Assembly (NCBI GenBank): GCA_013180625.2
Contig: SNVD02015005.1
Span: 30,369 to 94,368 of the forward strand
Direction: 5' to 3'
Length of the DNA stretch: 64,000 nucleotides
From: Boswellia sacra
Lineage: Eukaryota > Streptophyta > Magnoliopsida > Sapindales > Burseraceae
The translations under genes and the position numbers were made by a program. This document shows positions 12,951 to 24,663 of the stretch, in pieces. A model generated the notes under the pieces. It had not been told where the DNA came from. It was given only the letters and a program-made list of their open reading frames with translations, and did no database searches. The number at the start of each line of letters is the position of its first letter. The stretch's first letter is position 1.

Positions 12951-15876
12951 CAACTTGTCACAATTCATTCACTTTAATGCTAGTATTTAACGGTATCACA
13001 TTTTACATTCGACATTTAATATATTCCCATAGGCTTGGCATATAATTTCGAATTCATAACACATCACACCGTTATACATGCCTTCACACATCACAATATT
13101 GCAGTTCACTATCATAATTGAGGTTCTACGTAGGCTTCTCATTAATCACATATACATTCATAAACACAATAAGCCTACATATCTCACATACACTTATGGA
13201 TGTGCACAATCCACACATTGATATCATTTTTGCACATATAGAACCCCATTGAATTCTTTATTAGTGCCAACCCTTCCATTACTCTTCGATGTATTTCAAT
13301 CACATCGTTGCATAACTATGTCCATGTATAACTAATCTCATTCAATTTCCACTCGTACACATTCATGGCACTCTAATACACATGGTTTTTCAGACATTCA
13401 TTTGTCATGCCATCTCACATGAGGAAATAGTATCCTCGAACGTTTGGCATGTATTTCATTCTTCATATACACATATCGTTTCATTGGCAATATTATTCAA
13501 GCAATATCACAACAAATTCACATATATGAGGGCACAGTCACATTTCTATATCTCACACACATAGAAGTTAAGTCAACATGTCAATCACATACACATCAAA
13601 GTGTGTGAAATCACACATTTCATAAATCACTATAAACCCCAATCAAATCATTTCCTATATCAAGGTCCATGTATTGATGGCCCCATACACATTCCATCAA
13701 TACATTTCACATATATTTACGAACACAATCATTAAACACATTTTATTAAAAGTTAATATCTGTTGTGTCCTCAGAAGGGTCTAGTTACTTACCTGGTTAG
13801 CCTTGCCTTTTAATTTTGCTCTCATATGTTTCTTGATAAGCAGTTATTTAAAGTTCATCTCTCATTCTTCTCCTTCATCTCTGGTAACCATTGCCATAGT
13901 CATGACACACTGATTAGTGTCCATTTAGAAGTCATTAAATCCCTTATAGGTTAACAACAATTCAACCAACCAATAACATCATTTATTAAACTCTATAACA
14001 CACACATATTGGTTGGATTATTATAATAAGGAGTTATTCATTTCCAATCATCACCAAACTTCATGGAACTCAAATAGACATACATATTATAGTTCATGAA
14101 TTTTATTCAGTCAAAATAAGGTCATATACCCCTTGAAAATCCTTAATTTCATTCACACAGCAAATCTGTCTGCAGACCTCTCCACTGAACAGTAAAACTT
14201 TGAAGAATTTTATAAAATTCTACAATAATCCAATCTCCACAAAACTTTCTAAAACTAGACACATATAAGAGTTATTCCACCAAAACTCATGATTTTCTAA
14301 GGAGTTTAAGGCAGTCAGACGGAATTTATTTCACATACTCAGTTCTGGAACTTAACATTCACAGTTCTTTAAGTCCAGATTTGAAAAATCATAAAACTTC
14401 ATACACAACTCCAAAAACCATGAAAATTTACAGTATAACAGTAAACATACCCAAGGGTTTGTGTATTAAAAATCACAAAATTTAACAAAGATTTGCCCCC
14501 TCAAATCGAGTTCATTCCCACTGCCCTGTTTTAAAACAGGGGAATTCTCAATTTCGAACCAGAAATTCAAAACTTTATTTCAATTCACACACTATGAATT
14601 TTTGAGTGTTTGAAAATTCTATAAACTCCTTGACATGTCTAGTTTATCATATAAAAATTTCAGAGTCAGAAAATAACCATGGAATTTATAGGAATTTTCG
14701 GACTTGGCACTGTTCAGAAAAACAACTCTGTAGGATTCATACTCATACTTTACTTCTAGCTTCCTAGCATCATCAAATCTTTAAATTGTTCCATAATTCA
14801 CTCTAATTCATGTTTTTCTAGCCATTTATAGAATATATCTGACATGAAATATCACAAAAAACAATAAACCATCACTCAATTGCATGGTTATGGCTAGAGT
14901 TAGAGAGAGAGAGAAGTGAATTCTTACATCTTGGCCTCTTGTTTCCTTCCTCTCTTCTTGATTCCATGGAAAAATTGAGGGAAAAAGAGGGAGAGAGGGT
15001 GCTGGACGTTCAAAGAGAAAGGGGGAAGAAAAATGAATTTTCTAGACTTGTCTCATGCTTTATAGATATACATCACACAAATATTTCACTTAAACCCCCA
15101 CACTTTCTTAGCTTTTCACTCACACCCTTCCATCTCTCATCTAATTTCATCCCTCTCCATATATATACATATATACCTCATTATGTTAATAATACATATT
15201 TTTACAATATACATGTAAGTCAAACTTACTTAAAATTTGGGGTGTCACATCATGTGTCTTATTAATTAATTAGACCTGAAAAAAATAACAATTGAAAACT
15301 TAAATAGGAAGTTGTATAGATTACTCACAAGTACAGCTTGGGCACCAAGGGCCCAGGCCTTGAAAACATACGTATGTCGCCGCATTCCTCCATCCATTAG
15401 AACAAGAACTTTCCTTTCAACAGCATCGACGACCTACAACCTCAGGGTGACAGCATTACCAAGTTTTAAGATACCTTCGGTTCAACAAGCACAATCAAAT
15501 GTGTTGTATTTTCATAAAACCACGAGCTATTAAGTTGAAGTGCTAATAACGTTGGTGTGAAACTATAGGTCACCTCTTGAAGAACAGAAATAGTGGCAGG
15601 AGTATAATCTACTTGTCGACCTCCATGATTCAGATGAGAATCTAGGCAACAAATTAACATAACTGTTAGCCCTAAGGCTACATGATAATTTTGATGATAA
15701 CAATACACATTGATTAATTGAGATTTACTAACATGTTTATTTATGTGCAAGAGTAAGATCATTAAAATAATTGTAAAATCAAGAAGAGGCTTATTAAAAT
15801 GAAGTGTTGAAGCTAAGGAGAAGACTACATGTTAAAGGCACCAAAGTTTAAGAACAAGGATTGACTTAAGGAATGT

Positions 15877-16580
15877 GACACATGAGCAATGTTCAATTAA
15901 TTGGTCATATATATCTTTATAGATATCCAAATGATATGATTCTTAAGACTTTGGAAAGCTTACTCAATTTATAACATTTCATATGTTTTAAAGAAATTCA
16001 AATTTCAAGTGTAAGGTTGTCCAAATCATCATGCAAGTTGAAAGACAAATGGAAGTAGCTGACATGAGCACTGAATTGTCTTTTGGACATATCTTGAGCT
16101 AGAAAAATCAAAATGACTTGATTCATATGTTAATAATAAATTCAAATTTCAAACGGAAGGCTGACATAATTGACATGCAATTCGGTGGACTGACACAGAG
16201 AAGAAAAATAAACTCATTTGAGCACCGAATGATGTTTTGTCCATATCTTGAGTTAGAGACATCAAAATGACTTGATTATTGTGGAATTGAAAGATGATTC
16301 AATGAAGAAGATTTCATATTCTTTGAAGAAATTCAAATTTCAAACAGAAGGCCGACATAATACACATGCAAGTCGGTGGACTGACACATGGAAGAAAAAT
16401 CAAGTCGCATGAGTACTGAATGGTGTTTTGGCCATATCTTGAGCTACAGATATCCAAATGACTTGGTTCTTGATGCGTTGGAAAGCATGTTCAATTTTAC
16501 AGATCTTTTATGTTTTTCAGATTTTCAAATTTCAAATGAAACATTGACAAAAATGGCAGACACGATTACGGTTTTTATGG
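15877..16580 (+). repeat. Four degenerate ~165-190-bp units in the copia 5' LTR
   Basis: Units begin near 15,877, 16,043, 16,200 and 16,388. Each carries 'catgagYactgaatg', 'catatcttgagctaca', 'atccaaatgacttg' and 'attcaaatttcaaa' in that order. Only the last unit has a counterpart in the 3' LTR (from about 21,168). The upstream units are more diverged. Confidence 0.8.
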
Positions 16581-16635
16581 TTGGCAGAAAATTTGGAGTT
16601 AGTGTCTTCACTTGATTAAGTTCATCCCATTTGCC

Positions 16636-16644
16636 TATAAAAGG
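16636..16644 (+). promoter_or_regulatory. TATA box of the copia 5' LTR
   Basis: TATAAAAGG in the context TTTGCCTATAAAAGGATCCC. It is repeated at 21,418 in the 3' LTR. The conserved position upstream of the AGAAGAAGAAG tract supports a retrotransposon core promoter. Confidence 0.7.
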
Positions 16645-16864
16645 ATCCCTTCTCCCATGCATTCTACAAGAAGAAGAAGAGAAGCATATATCAAGCAAAA
16701 AAAAAAAAAAACAAGAGATATATCAAGTTTAGAGAGCTTTTATATTCTTTATCTACTCTTTGAGGAGAGTTATACTTTTGTTGTAAAAATTATCTTTGTT
16801 CTTGTATTGTGGTGAGAGTGAGATCTACTTGTAAAGGATAAAAGTTATCATTGAGAGAATTCTT

Positions 16865-17215
16865 TCCTTGGTGAGGTTGTTCATCAAGAAGAACTCTTGG
16901 TGTGGTGTTATCAAGGGGTGAAGAAAGTTGCCTTGGTGAGGTTGTTCATCAAGAAGAACTCTTGGTGTGGTGTTATCAAGGGTTGAAGGAAGTTGCCTTG
17001 GTGAGGTTGTTCATCAAGAAGAATTCTTGGTGTGGTGTTATCAAGAGTTGAAGAAAGTTGCCTTGGTGAGGTTGTTCATCAAGAAGAACTCTTGGTGTGG
17101 TGTTATCAAGGGTTGAAGGAAGTTGCCTTGGTGAGGTTGTTCATCAAGAAGAACTCTTGGTGTGGTGTTATCAAGAGTTGGAAGAAAAAGTCTTGGTGAG
17201 GTTGTTCATCAAGCA
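16865..17215 (+). repeat. ~67-bp minisatellite in the copia 5' LTR
   Basis: GAGGTTGTTCATCAAGAAGA is found six times (near 16,873, 16,939, 17,007, 17,073, 17,140 and 17,200, the last variant). It alternates with CTTGGTGTGGTGTTATCAAG. It lies downstream of the TATA box, so it would be in the transcribed part of the LTR. Confidence 0.9.
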
Positions 17216-17532
17216 AGTTGTAAAGATTTCTACCACTTAGTGGAAAGCTTAGCTCGTGGAGCTAGGAGCCCGTGGACGTAGGCAAGGTTTGCCGAAACAC
17301 GTAAATTGAGTTTGCACTCTCTCTATCCCTTTCCTCTTTACATTTACTTGCACTTGTGATTGTTCTTTATTGCTATTCTCTTGATTGTATTCTATTTTCA
17401 TCTTCTTCACTTTTATTCTCAAAGAAAGAGTTAAATAATTTTGATCTTCAAAGAAAAGTTTTCTAAATCAGTTTTTATAAATAAAAACCCAATTCACCCC
17501 CCCTCTTGGGTTGCCATACCTGGGTCAACAAG

Positions 17533-17544
17533 TGGTATCAGAGC
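17533..17544 (+). other. Primer-binding site of the copia element
   Basis: TGGTATCAGAGC lies two bases after the 5' LTR. It is the standard copia site complementary to the 3' end of initiator-methionine tRNA, which primes minus-strand synthesis. Confidence 0.9.
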
Positions 17545-17585
17545 AAGGTTGCTCAATTTTTTAAATCTTAATCGATTTTTGAGCT

Positions 17586-18992
17586 ATGGCAACTTTTAAT
17601 TCAACTTCATATGTTGAGGGACTTTCTATCTCTAGCCCTCCATTTTTTAATGGAAGTGATTACTCTTATTGGAAAACTAGAATGAGTATTTTCTTAAAAT
17701 CTTTTGATTATGATTTGTGGTCTATTGTTTTGGAAGGACCTTTTGTTCCTACCAAAATTGAAAATGGGGAATGCATGCTTAAAGAACTTAAAGAGTTTAG
17801 TGAAGATGATAAAAAGAAATTGAGTTTGAATGCTAAAGCTATGAATGTGTTATATTGTGCTCTAGATAGAAAAGAGTTTAATAGAATATCTACTTGCTCT
17901 ACGGCACAAGAAATATGGCACACACTTGAAGTAACTCATGAAGGAACTAGTCAAGTTAAAGAACCTAAAATTAGTATGCTAGTTCATAGTTATGAGCTTT
18001 TTAAGATGAAATCGGATGAATCAATTTCTGAAATGTTTACTAGATTTACGAATATTATTAATAGTTTGAAATCTCTTAGTAAATCTTATTCTAATATTGA
18101 AATGGTGAGAAAGATTCTTAGGTGTCTACCAAAATCTTGGGAGCCAAAGGTGACTGCAATTCAAGACGCAAAGGACCTTACCAAACTACCATTAGAAGAA
18201 CTTATGGGTTCTCTCATAACTCATGAAATCATCTTGAAGGAGAATGAAGAAGAAGATTGTGAAGTGGCAAACATGTGCTTCATGGCTTTAAGTGAAGGTA
18301 AGGTAAGTATTCTAAACTATGATCCTAAGTTTTCATATGATGAATTACTTGAAGCACTCCAAAATTTACATGTGCAAGTTGATAAACAAAAATAAAAAAT
18401 CAATGCTTTCAAAAAGAAGTCAAAAATCATGTTATCTCAATTAGAAGAGTTGGTAGAAATAAATGAAGCTTTAGAAAATGAAAATGAAATTTTAAAGCAA
18501 AAAGATTTTGAAAGTTTGGAAAGTCAAATACATTTTTTAAAAACTGAAAATGAGATTTTAAAACAAAAGGATTTTGATAAATTAGAGAAAGAAAATGTTA
18601 TTTTGAAAAAGGAAAATAATGACTTAAGAAATATTGTTGATATTTTTACAAAAAGCACAAAAAATTTGAATTCTATATTACGAAACCAAAGGTGTGTTTT
18701 TGATAAAAAAGGGTTAGGATATAAAGCTCATAAAAATCAAAAGTATTTTAAAAATTATTTTGCTCATGCATCTTCTAGGAATAATCCTAATCATTCATGT
18801 ACTTATTGTGGAAGAAAAGGACACAAAGTGCATTCTTGCTATATTAAGAGAAATCCTAATTTGAAACAAATATGGGTTCCAAAAAGTACCATAACTAACC
18901 CCCAAGGACCCAAGAACTTTTGGGTACCAAAAAGTCTCTCTTTGAATGTTGATTATAGAAACAAAGGAGTGGCAAACACAAGTGTTACTTAG
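17586..18992 (+). pseudogene. Copia gag with a nonsense codon
   Basis: One reading frame starts at ATG 17,586 (MATFNSTSYVEGLSISSPPF, FNGSDYSYWKTRM) and matches the UBN2 capsid-like domain of copia Gag. A TAA at 18,393-18,395 interrupts it. The same frame then continues through an acidic/basic coiled-coil stretch (repeated ENEILKQKDF) to a CCHC zinc knuckle at about 18,800-18,842 (CTYCGRKGHKVHSC), which would bind packaged RNA. The frame ends at TAG 18,990 just where protease should begin. Gag forms the cytoplasmic particle. Confidence 0.9.
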
Positions 18993-20660
18993 ATATTGGA
19001 TGCTCAAGGCATATGACCGGAGATGCCTCCAAGTTCTCAAAATTAATCATGAAGAAAGGAGGATATGTGACCTTCGGTGATAATGCCAAAGGAAGGGTAA
19101 TCGGACATGGTGATATTGGTAACCCTTCTTCACCTATTATTGAAGATGTTTTGCTTGTTAATGGTTTGAAACATGATTTGATTAGCATTATTCAATTGTG
19201 TGATAAAGGATATTTTATTGCTTTTAAGCCTAATAGATGTGTGATTAAGGATGTTAGTAACAATAAGATATTATTTATTGGTAATAGATGTGGTAATATT
19301 TATATAATTGATATTGATGTTAATGATCATGTAGAAAATTGTTTCATTGTTAATCATGATGCTTGGTTATGGCATAGAAGGCTAGGTCATGCTAGCATGG
19401 ACACAATTTCAAAAATTTCTAAAAATGATTTAGTTGATGGTCTTCCAAAAATAAAATTTGAAAAGGATAAGATTTGTGATGCTTGTCAATTTGGAAAACA
19501 AGTGAGAATTTTTTTAAACAAAAGAAATTTATTTCAACAAATAAACCTCTACAATTACTTCATTTAGATTTATTTGGACCATCAAGAACTCAAAGCTTTG
19601 GTGGAAAGTATTATGTTTTTGTTATTGTGGATGATTATTCAAGATTCACTTGGGTATTATTCTTGAAAACTAAAAATGAGGCCATACAAGCTTTTTCAAA
19701 ATTTACAAAAAGAGTTCAAAATCAAAAAGGGTATTCTATTGTGTCCATTAGGAGTGATCATGGTGGTGAAATAGACAACGTTGCATTTGAAAATCTTTGT
19801 GATGAAAATGATTTTTAACATAGTTTTTTCACACCTAGAACTCCACAACAAAATGGTGTTGTTGAGAGGAAAAATAGGACTATCCAAGAAATGGCTAGGA
19901 CCATATTACTTGAAAATTATTTGCCGAAATATTTTTGGGCCGAAGCCGTTAATATTGCATGCTTTATAATCAATAGAGTCTATATTAGAGCTTTAATAAA
20001 GAAAACTCCTTATGAACTTTGGAAAGGAAGAAAACCCAACATTGGATTTTTTAAAGTTTTTGGATGTAAATGTTTTATTTTAAACACCAAGGATAACCTT
20101 GGAAAATTTGATGCAAAAGCCGATGTTGGAATTTTTGTTGGCTACTCCAACCATAGTAAAGCATATAGAGTTTTTAACAAAAAGACTCTTACTATTGAAG
20201 AATCTATGCATGTTGAATTTGATGAAACTAATGTGATTTCTTCAAAGAATTTAGATGATGATATTGTTGAGGTAGAAAGGCAAATCAAGGAATCAAGGCT
20301 TGATGAAAAGAGCCAAGATGAATTACAACTTCAACAAGAAAAGCTTGAGAAAGTAAATGATTCTTCCCAAGAATTACCAAAGGAATGGAGGTATGCAAAA
20401 GCTCACCCTAAAGATCTCATTATTGGTGAACCATCACAAGGTATGAAAACTAGATCTTCTTTTAAGAACTTTTGTAATCATTTTGCATTTGTCTCTCAAT
20501 TTGAACCAAAATCTTTTAAAGAAGCCAAAAATGACGAAAGTTTGATTTTGGCTATGCACGAAGAATTGAACTAATTCGAGAGAAATCAAGTTTAGGAATT
20601 AGTCCCTAGACCCAAATATAACTAAACCCCATAGTCAAGATAGATTTTGCATAATTAGAA
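18983..20660 (+). pseudogene. Copia protease-integrase remnant; RT/RNase H absent
   Basis: The frame moves relative to gag at about 18,985, where the usual WYLDSGCSRHMTG reads YLDIGCSRHMTG. The protease Asp remains but DSG has become DIG. The pre-integrase zinc site is present (HRRLGHA...CDACQFG, about 19,370-19,500). A frameshift near 19,505-19,515 follows, then the integrase core (HLDLFGPSRTQSFGGKYY; IRSDHGGE). A TAA lies at 19,816, then PQQNGVVERKNRT in the same frame. All three core acidic residues (D, D, E) can still be seen. Similarity continues through AHPKDLIIGEPSQGMKTRSS to AMHEELN and stops shortly after 20,600. No YxDD reverse transcriptase motif is present. Confidence 0.9.
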
Positions 20661-20937
20661 GAGAATTAGGTATGTTGGATATGTCGTAATTTTGTTTTTA
20701 TATAATAATCTTTGAATGGTAGCATATGTCAAGGGGGAGAATATATTTAGGGGGAGTAATTAATTTGACTACATCTTTTTGATGATAACAAAAGGGGGAG
20801 AAATTGTTGGATTGCTTATACTCACAACATGGTTTGCTTATATTCATAACAACTGCTCTCTTTTTGCTTATTGTTTATTTTATTTTCATTCTTGATTTTA
20901 GATTATATTTTAAAGCAGTCAATGGTTTGTCATCATC

Positions 20938-20950
20938 AAAAAGGGGGAGG
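20938..20950 (+). other. Polypurine tract of the copia element
   Basis: AAAAAGGGGGAGG is directly upstream of the 3' LTR (TGTTAG at 20,952). Similar purine runs occur upstream (around 20,733, 20,750 and 20,792), as in elements with several such tracts. Confidence 0.85.
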
Positions 20951-20951
20951 T

Positions 20952-22231
20952 TGTTAGCCCTAAGGCTACATGATAATTTTGATGATAACAATACACATTG
21001 ATTAATTGAGATTTACTAACATGTTTATTTATGTGCAAGAGTAAGATCATTGAAATAATTGTAAAATCAAGAAGAGGCTTATTAAAATGAAGTGTTGAAG
21101 CTAAGGAGAAGACTACATGTTAAAGGCACCAAAGTTTAAGAATAAGGATTGACTTAAGGAATGTGACACATGGAAGAAAAATCAAGTCACATGAGCATCG
21201 AATGGTGTTTTGACCATATCTTGAGCTACAGATATCCAAATGACTTGGTTCTTGATGCGTTGGAAATCTTATTCAATGTTTCACATCGTTTATGTTTTGT
21301 AGATTTTCAAATTTCAAACGGAACATTGATAAAAATGGTAGATAAAATTATGGTTTTTATGGCGGGTAGAAAATTTGGAGTTAGTGTCTTCACTTGATTA
21401 AATTCATCTTATTTGCCTATAAAAGGAGCCCTTCTCCCATGCATTCTACAAGAAGAAGAAGAGAAGCATCTATCAAGCAAAAAAAAAACAAGAGAAATAT
21501 CAAGTTTAGAGAGCTTTTATATTCTTTATCTACTCTTTGAAGAGAGTTTGTTGTAAAAATTATCTTTGTTCTTGTATTGTGGTGAGAGTGAGATCTACTT
21601 GTAAAGGATAAAAGTTATCCTTGAGAGAATTCTTTCCTTGGTGAGGTTGTTCATCAAGAAGAACTCTTGGTGTGGTGTTATCAAGGGTTGAAGAGAGTTG
21701 CCTTGGTGAGGTTGTTCATCAAGAAGAACTCTTGATGTGGTGTTATCAAGGGTTAAAGAGAGTTGCCTTGGTGAGGTTGTTCATCAAGAAGAACTCTTGG
21801 TGTGTTGTTATCAAGGGTTGAAGGAAGTTGCCTTAGTGAGGTTGTTCATCAAGAAGAACTCTTGGTGTGGTGTTATCAAGAGTTGAAGGAAAAAGTCTTG
21901 GTCAGGTTGTTGATCAAGCAAGTTGTAAAGATTTCTACAACTTAGTGGAACACTTAGCTCGTGGAGCTAGGAGCCCGTGGACATAGGCAAGGTTTGCCGA
22001 ATCACGTAAATTGAGTTTGCACTCTCTCTATCCCTATCTCTTTATATTTACTTGTACTTGTGATTGTTCATTATTATTATTCTCTTGATTGCATTCTATT
22101 TCCATCTTCTTCACCTTTATTCTCAAAGAAAGAGATAAATAATTTTGGTCTTCAAAGAAACGTTTTAATCAGTTTTTATAAATAAAAACCCAATTCACCC
22201 CCCCTCTTGGGTTGCCATACCTGGGTCAACA
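20952..22231 (+). repeat. Copia 3' LTR (1,280 bp)
   Basis: It matches the 5' LTR at both ends but has one instead of about four ~165-190-bp units, and five instead of six copies of the ~67-bp unit (about 21,642-21,915). The TATA box is TATAAAAGG at 21,418. ATAAC follows at 22,232. Confidence 0.93.
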
Positions 22232-23349
22232 ATAACAAGTTTCAAGTTTGAAACTGTCCGACGAAATCTAAAATGAAAGATATCCTTGAAATATATTGAA
22301 AAGAAACTAGAATAGTGTATAGCTTTATACCTCACAACATAAAGAAGCAACCTTGATCTTATTGAAAAAAGCTTCGAAACTTGAACCTTTAAAACTCAAG
22401 GATCTTAGTCTATCAAAATAATGTAATGATTTTACTCTTACGGCTACAAATAATGGCAAAACTAAGCACAGGTCAATCACCAGGCCACAGAATGACTATC
22501 GTTGCTATGTATCAGAGAAGAACTAAGACCAAAAAGCACGTCTATGGCACTGATAAATGGAGGGTGTGTTATGTCAACAATAATTGCAAGACATTATAAT
22601 GGAAAAAATTATAGGGGACAAGAATCCACTCACATCTGATTCCTTGGTTTATAATAGGCCTTCCAGATTCTGCAGCGGTGGTACAATTATTGTGCAGAAG
22701 TTCTCACATGAGATTCAAAATATATGGTTTCTCGTGAGAAAATCAGACGCAAAATGTGTCAACATTTCTCATGATGTTAGACACAACTTTATTCAAAATA
22801 ACACATTGGTGCACCAAAACACAAATGCTTTCAAATAGAGAGAAAAAGAAACTGATGATAATTCACTTGTTCTTTATGTCTGCCTCCCTACGATCAAATC
22901 TTGCATCATCGACAGTGAAGACAAGAGCCTTATATCCATTCATTTCAGCCCTTTGCACAATGTGTTATTTTGCAATACCTCGCCTCTTTGGTTCCTAACA
23001 ATAGGAAGGAGACCAAGTTGCCATTGAGTTCCTATCAATGATAGCAGAAGAAATTTGTCGCTGGTAAAGAAAGATTCTTGGCTAATTGAACAATGAAAGA
23101 GCTCGGGATTCAGGAATGGCCATGTACACATAATTGATAGAAGGAAACAGCATTACGGCTGGCAGCAACCTCCTCTATAGTGCAGCTACATGAAAAGGAT
23201 AAGACCTGGAAATGATGAAATAAGAAGAGGAATTTATAAAACATATATAAGGGCCTGGCTAAGTAAGAAATAATTTCCATATGCCTGGAAAAATACACAC
23301 ACCATTATGGTGTTTCAAACAGCTGCTGCTGTGGCTGTGGCTACTTCTC

Positions 23350-24663
23350 CTGAAATACACACATCAATGGATATGGAATTCAACTAAAAGTTTGTCCCTT
23401 TAAGTTTGTACCTTAAAGTATTCATCCAAATAATAATAAAATTCCATAATATTGAAGTCAATGTTTATGGCTAACAGAAATAATCTATTGTTTTCTTTAT
23501 ATTTACTCACAAAACAGTCCAGGTTCGGGTGGGGGAGGGATATCATACACACCTCTACTTGTCAGTGGAGTCTTATTAAAAGTTTTTACGTCAAATGCTA
23601 CATGTTTGGTGGTGGTCAGGGGCTGAGATAGAGTGGTAGGGGTATGATGCTACCATGCAGAAAACCCAATCGTAGGTTGTAACCTACGTTTTAAAAACAT
23701 TTTTATTTTTTCTCGCATGCTTCATTCGCAAAGGACGCCTCGATCAACCGTGAACATGATAAATGGGATCTAGTACTACTGTTAATACTTACTTATGATT
23801 TTGAACGAATTGGATTAAAGAATAGGAGGATAGAACAAAAGGAAGACGATAAAGGAAACAGCAGACAGTGAAGTTGCTCTTATCTTATGTTACAGTGCAA
23901 CCGCCCAATGTCAATTGCTTTGGATACTTCAACAGGGTAATTGTAGTCTCCACGAACTCATCCCCCACCAGGCTTATCCAAACCCAAGCAAGCTCCAAAA
24001 ATATTGAGCTCATGTGTGGTGGTTCGACAAGAGGTGAAATCAAACATTGGTGATAAGGTTTTTAGCTCGCTACAAGTTCTCTGTTCCACAAAAGCTAGCT
24101 ACGTTGACTGCGAAATTATGTAGCCCTAAGAACCCACCTAGGTTCGTTTATGACTCTAACAATTCGATGGGGCTGGCCCCTCTGTAATACTTTGCATAAG
24201 CTGCAAGATGAGGTTAACTCATCGATTTTGCTACATTTGTGAAATTTATGTACGTTCATGCATACATGGTATAGATAAGTTGTTCTATTAAATCACATAC
24301 TGGCATTCAGTTTTTAGAGAGATTAATTAATAGGATATTGCTTATGACCGTGTACCTACGACGAAAGCTAACGTGTGTTCAGTCCCGGTAGCAGCGACGT
24401 AATATGTCATTTGTTTTACATGATTTGCATGCAATTGCCGTGAAGCACAAAATGAGAATCGACTTATAGGCACACAGAACAAAGGCTTACTTGTAGGAAA
24501 CCAAAAATATACAGGTTCATTATGGACTAAAATGTTTTCAAAACAACACGCAAACGACAATAACTTATGCACTTAGTATATCTACCCCACATCAGACTTC
24601 CACTGTTACCTCTGGTTACGCTACCCATCACCCCGCTGCCCCATCCCGTCCAATAATTTGGCT
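23350..24663. other. Intergenic stretch, no gene recognised
   Basis: It lies between the first recognised exon of the oxidase pseudogene and the end of the ULP1-like gene. No coding match was found. The left end of the Mutator-like element should be in this interval, but I could not identify a terminal inverted repeat or 9-bp target duplication by eye. Confidence 0.4.

Larger units (their letters stand above)
11474..15249. mobile_element. Large solo LTR (~3.78 kb) with 5-bp target duplication
   Basis: The segment begins TGTCACACCC and ends GGGGTGTCACA, that is TG...CA as expected for an LTR. It is flanked by the direct repeat TCATG at 11,469-11,473 and 15,250-15,254. No gag or pol coding, primer-binding site or polypurine tract is seen inside, so it is best read as a solo LTR left by LTR-LTR recombination. 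Plant Ty3-gypsy LTRs often begin TGTGACACCC, which is how the minus strand starts here, so the parent element may be in minus orientation; that is inference. It contains two tandem-repeat blocks listed separately. It lies in an intron of the glycolate-oxidase-like pseudogene: the splice donor of that gene's last recognised exon is 75 bases to the right. Confidence 0.82.
15664..17530 (+). repeat. Copia 5' LTR (1,867 bp)
   Basis: Starts TGTTAGCC, ends GGGTCAACA, and is followed at once by the primer-binding site. It is 587 bases longer than the 3' LTR because it has about four copies of a ~165-190-bp unit (from about 15,880) where the 3' LTR has one, plus one more copy of the ~67-bp unit. A TATA box is at 16,636. 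Confidence 0.92.
15664..22231 (+). mobile_element. Ty1-copia LTR retrotransposon, defective, with ATAAC target duplication
   Basis: Two direct LTRs (15,664-17,530 and 20,952-22,231) both start TGTTAGCCCTAAGG and end CCTGGGTCAACA. The element is flanked by ATAAC at 15,659-15,663 and 22,232-22,236. Order inside is primer-binding site, gag, protease remnant, integrase and polypurine tract. The Gag-integrase order without a following chromodomain, and the UBN2-type Gag, place it in Ty1-copia. The reverse transcriptase/RNase H region is missing: recognisable pol ends about 45 codons after the AMHEELN motif that normally precedes RT, and the next 350 bases are 3' leader with repeated GGGGGAG tracts. 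It could have moved last with proteins from another copy. Confidence 0.93.
15329..23349 (-). pseudogene. Glycolate oxidase / 2-hydroxy-acid oxidase-like pseudogene, interrupted by a copia element
   Basis: Minus-strand exons with GT/AG borders match plant peroxisomal FMN-dependent (S)-2-hydroxy-acid oxidases. They are 23,349-23,303 (GEVATATAAAV, stop, NTIM), 23,205-23,128 (VLSFSCSCTIEEVAAS...FYQL), 22,994-22,867 (VQRAEMNGYKALVFTVDD...READIKNK), 22,409-22,331 (LRSLSFKGSSFEAFF), 22,267-22,232 joined across the insertion to 15,663-15,574 (NHGGRQVDYTPATISVLQE), and 15,433-15,329 (KVLVLMDGGMRRHTYVFKAW...GAQAVL). The active-site His and Arg of NHGxRQ remain. In-frame stops in the first and third exons, a changed RGTDV motif (reads RHTYV) and missing N- and C-terminal parts show it is dead. 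The family oxidises glycolate or related acids in photorespiration. The copia element at 15,664-22,231 and the solo LTR inserted after or during decay. Confidence 0.85.

Noticed and set aside
16865..17215. Regular repeats suggesting a CRISPR-like array
   Set aside because: Units are directly abutting without unique spacers, lie in an LTR and occur in plant DNA; an ordinary minisatellite.
20804..21001. 65-codon frame in the copia 3' leader
   Set aside because: Hydrophobic frame in non-coding leader that runs into the LTR; no homology recognised.
23400..24660. Terminal inverted repeat of the Mutator-like element
   Set aside because: I compared candidate GC-richer stretches near 23,520-23,700 with sequence after 38,160 and found no convincing inverted match by eye.
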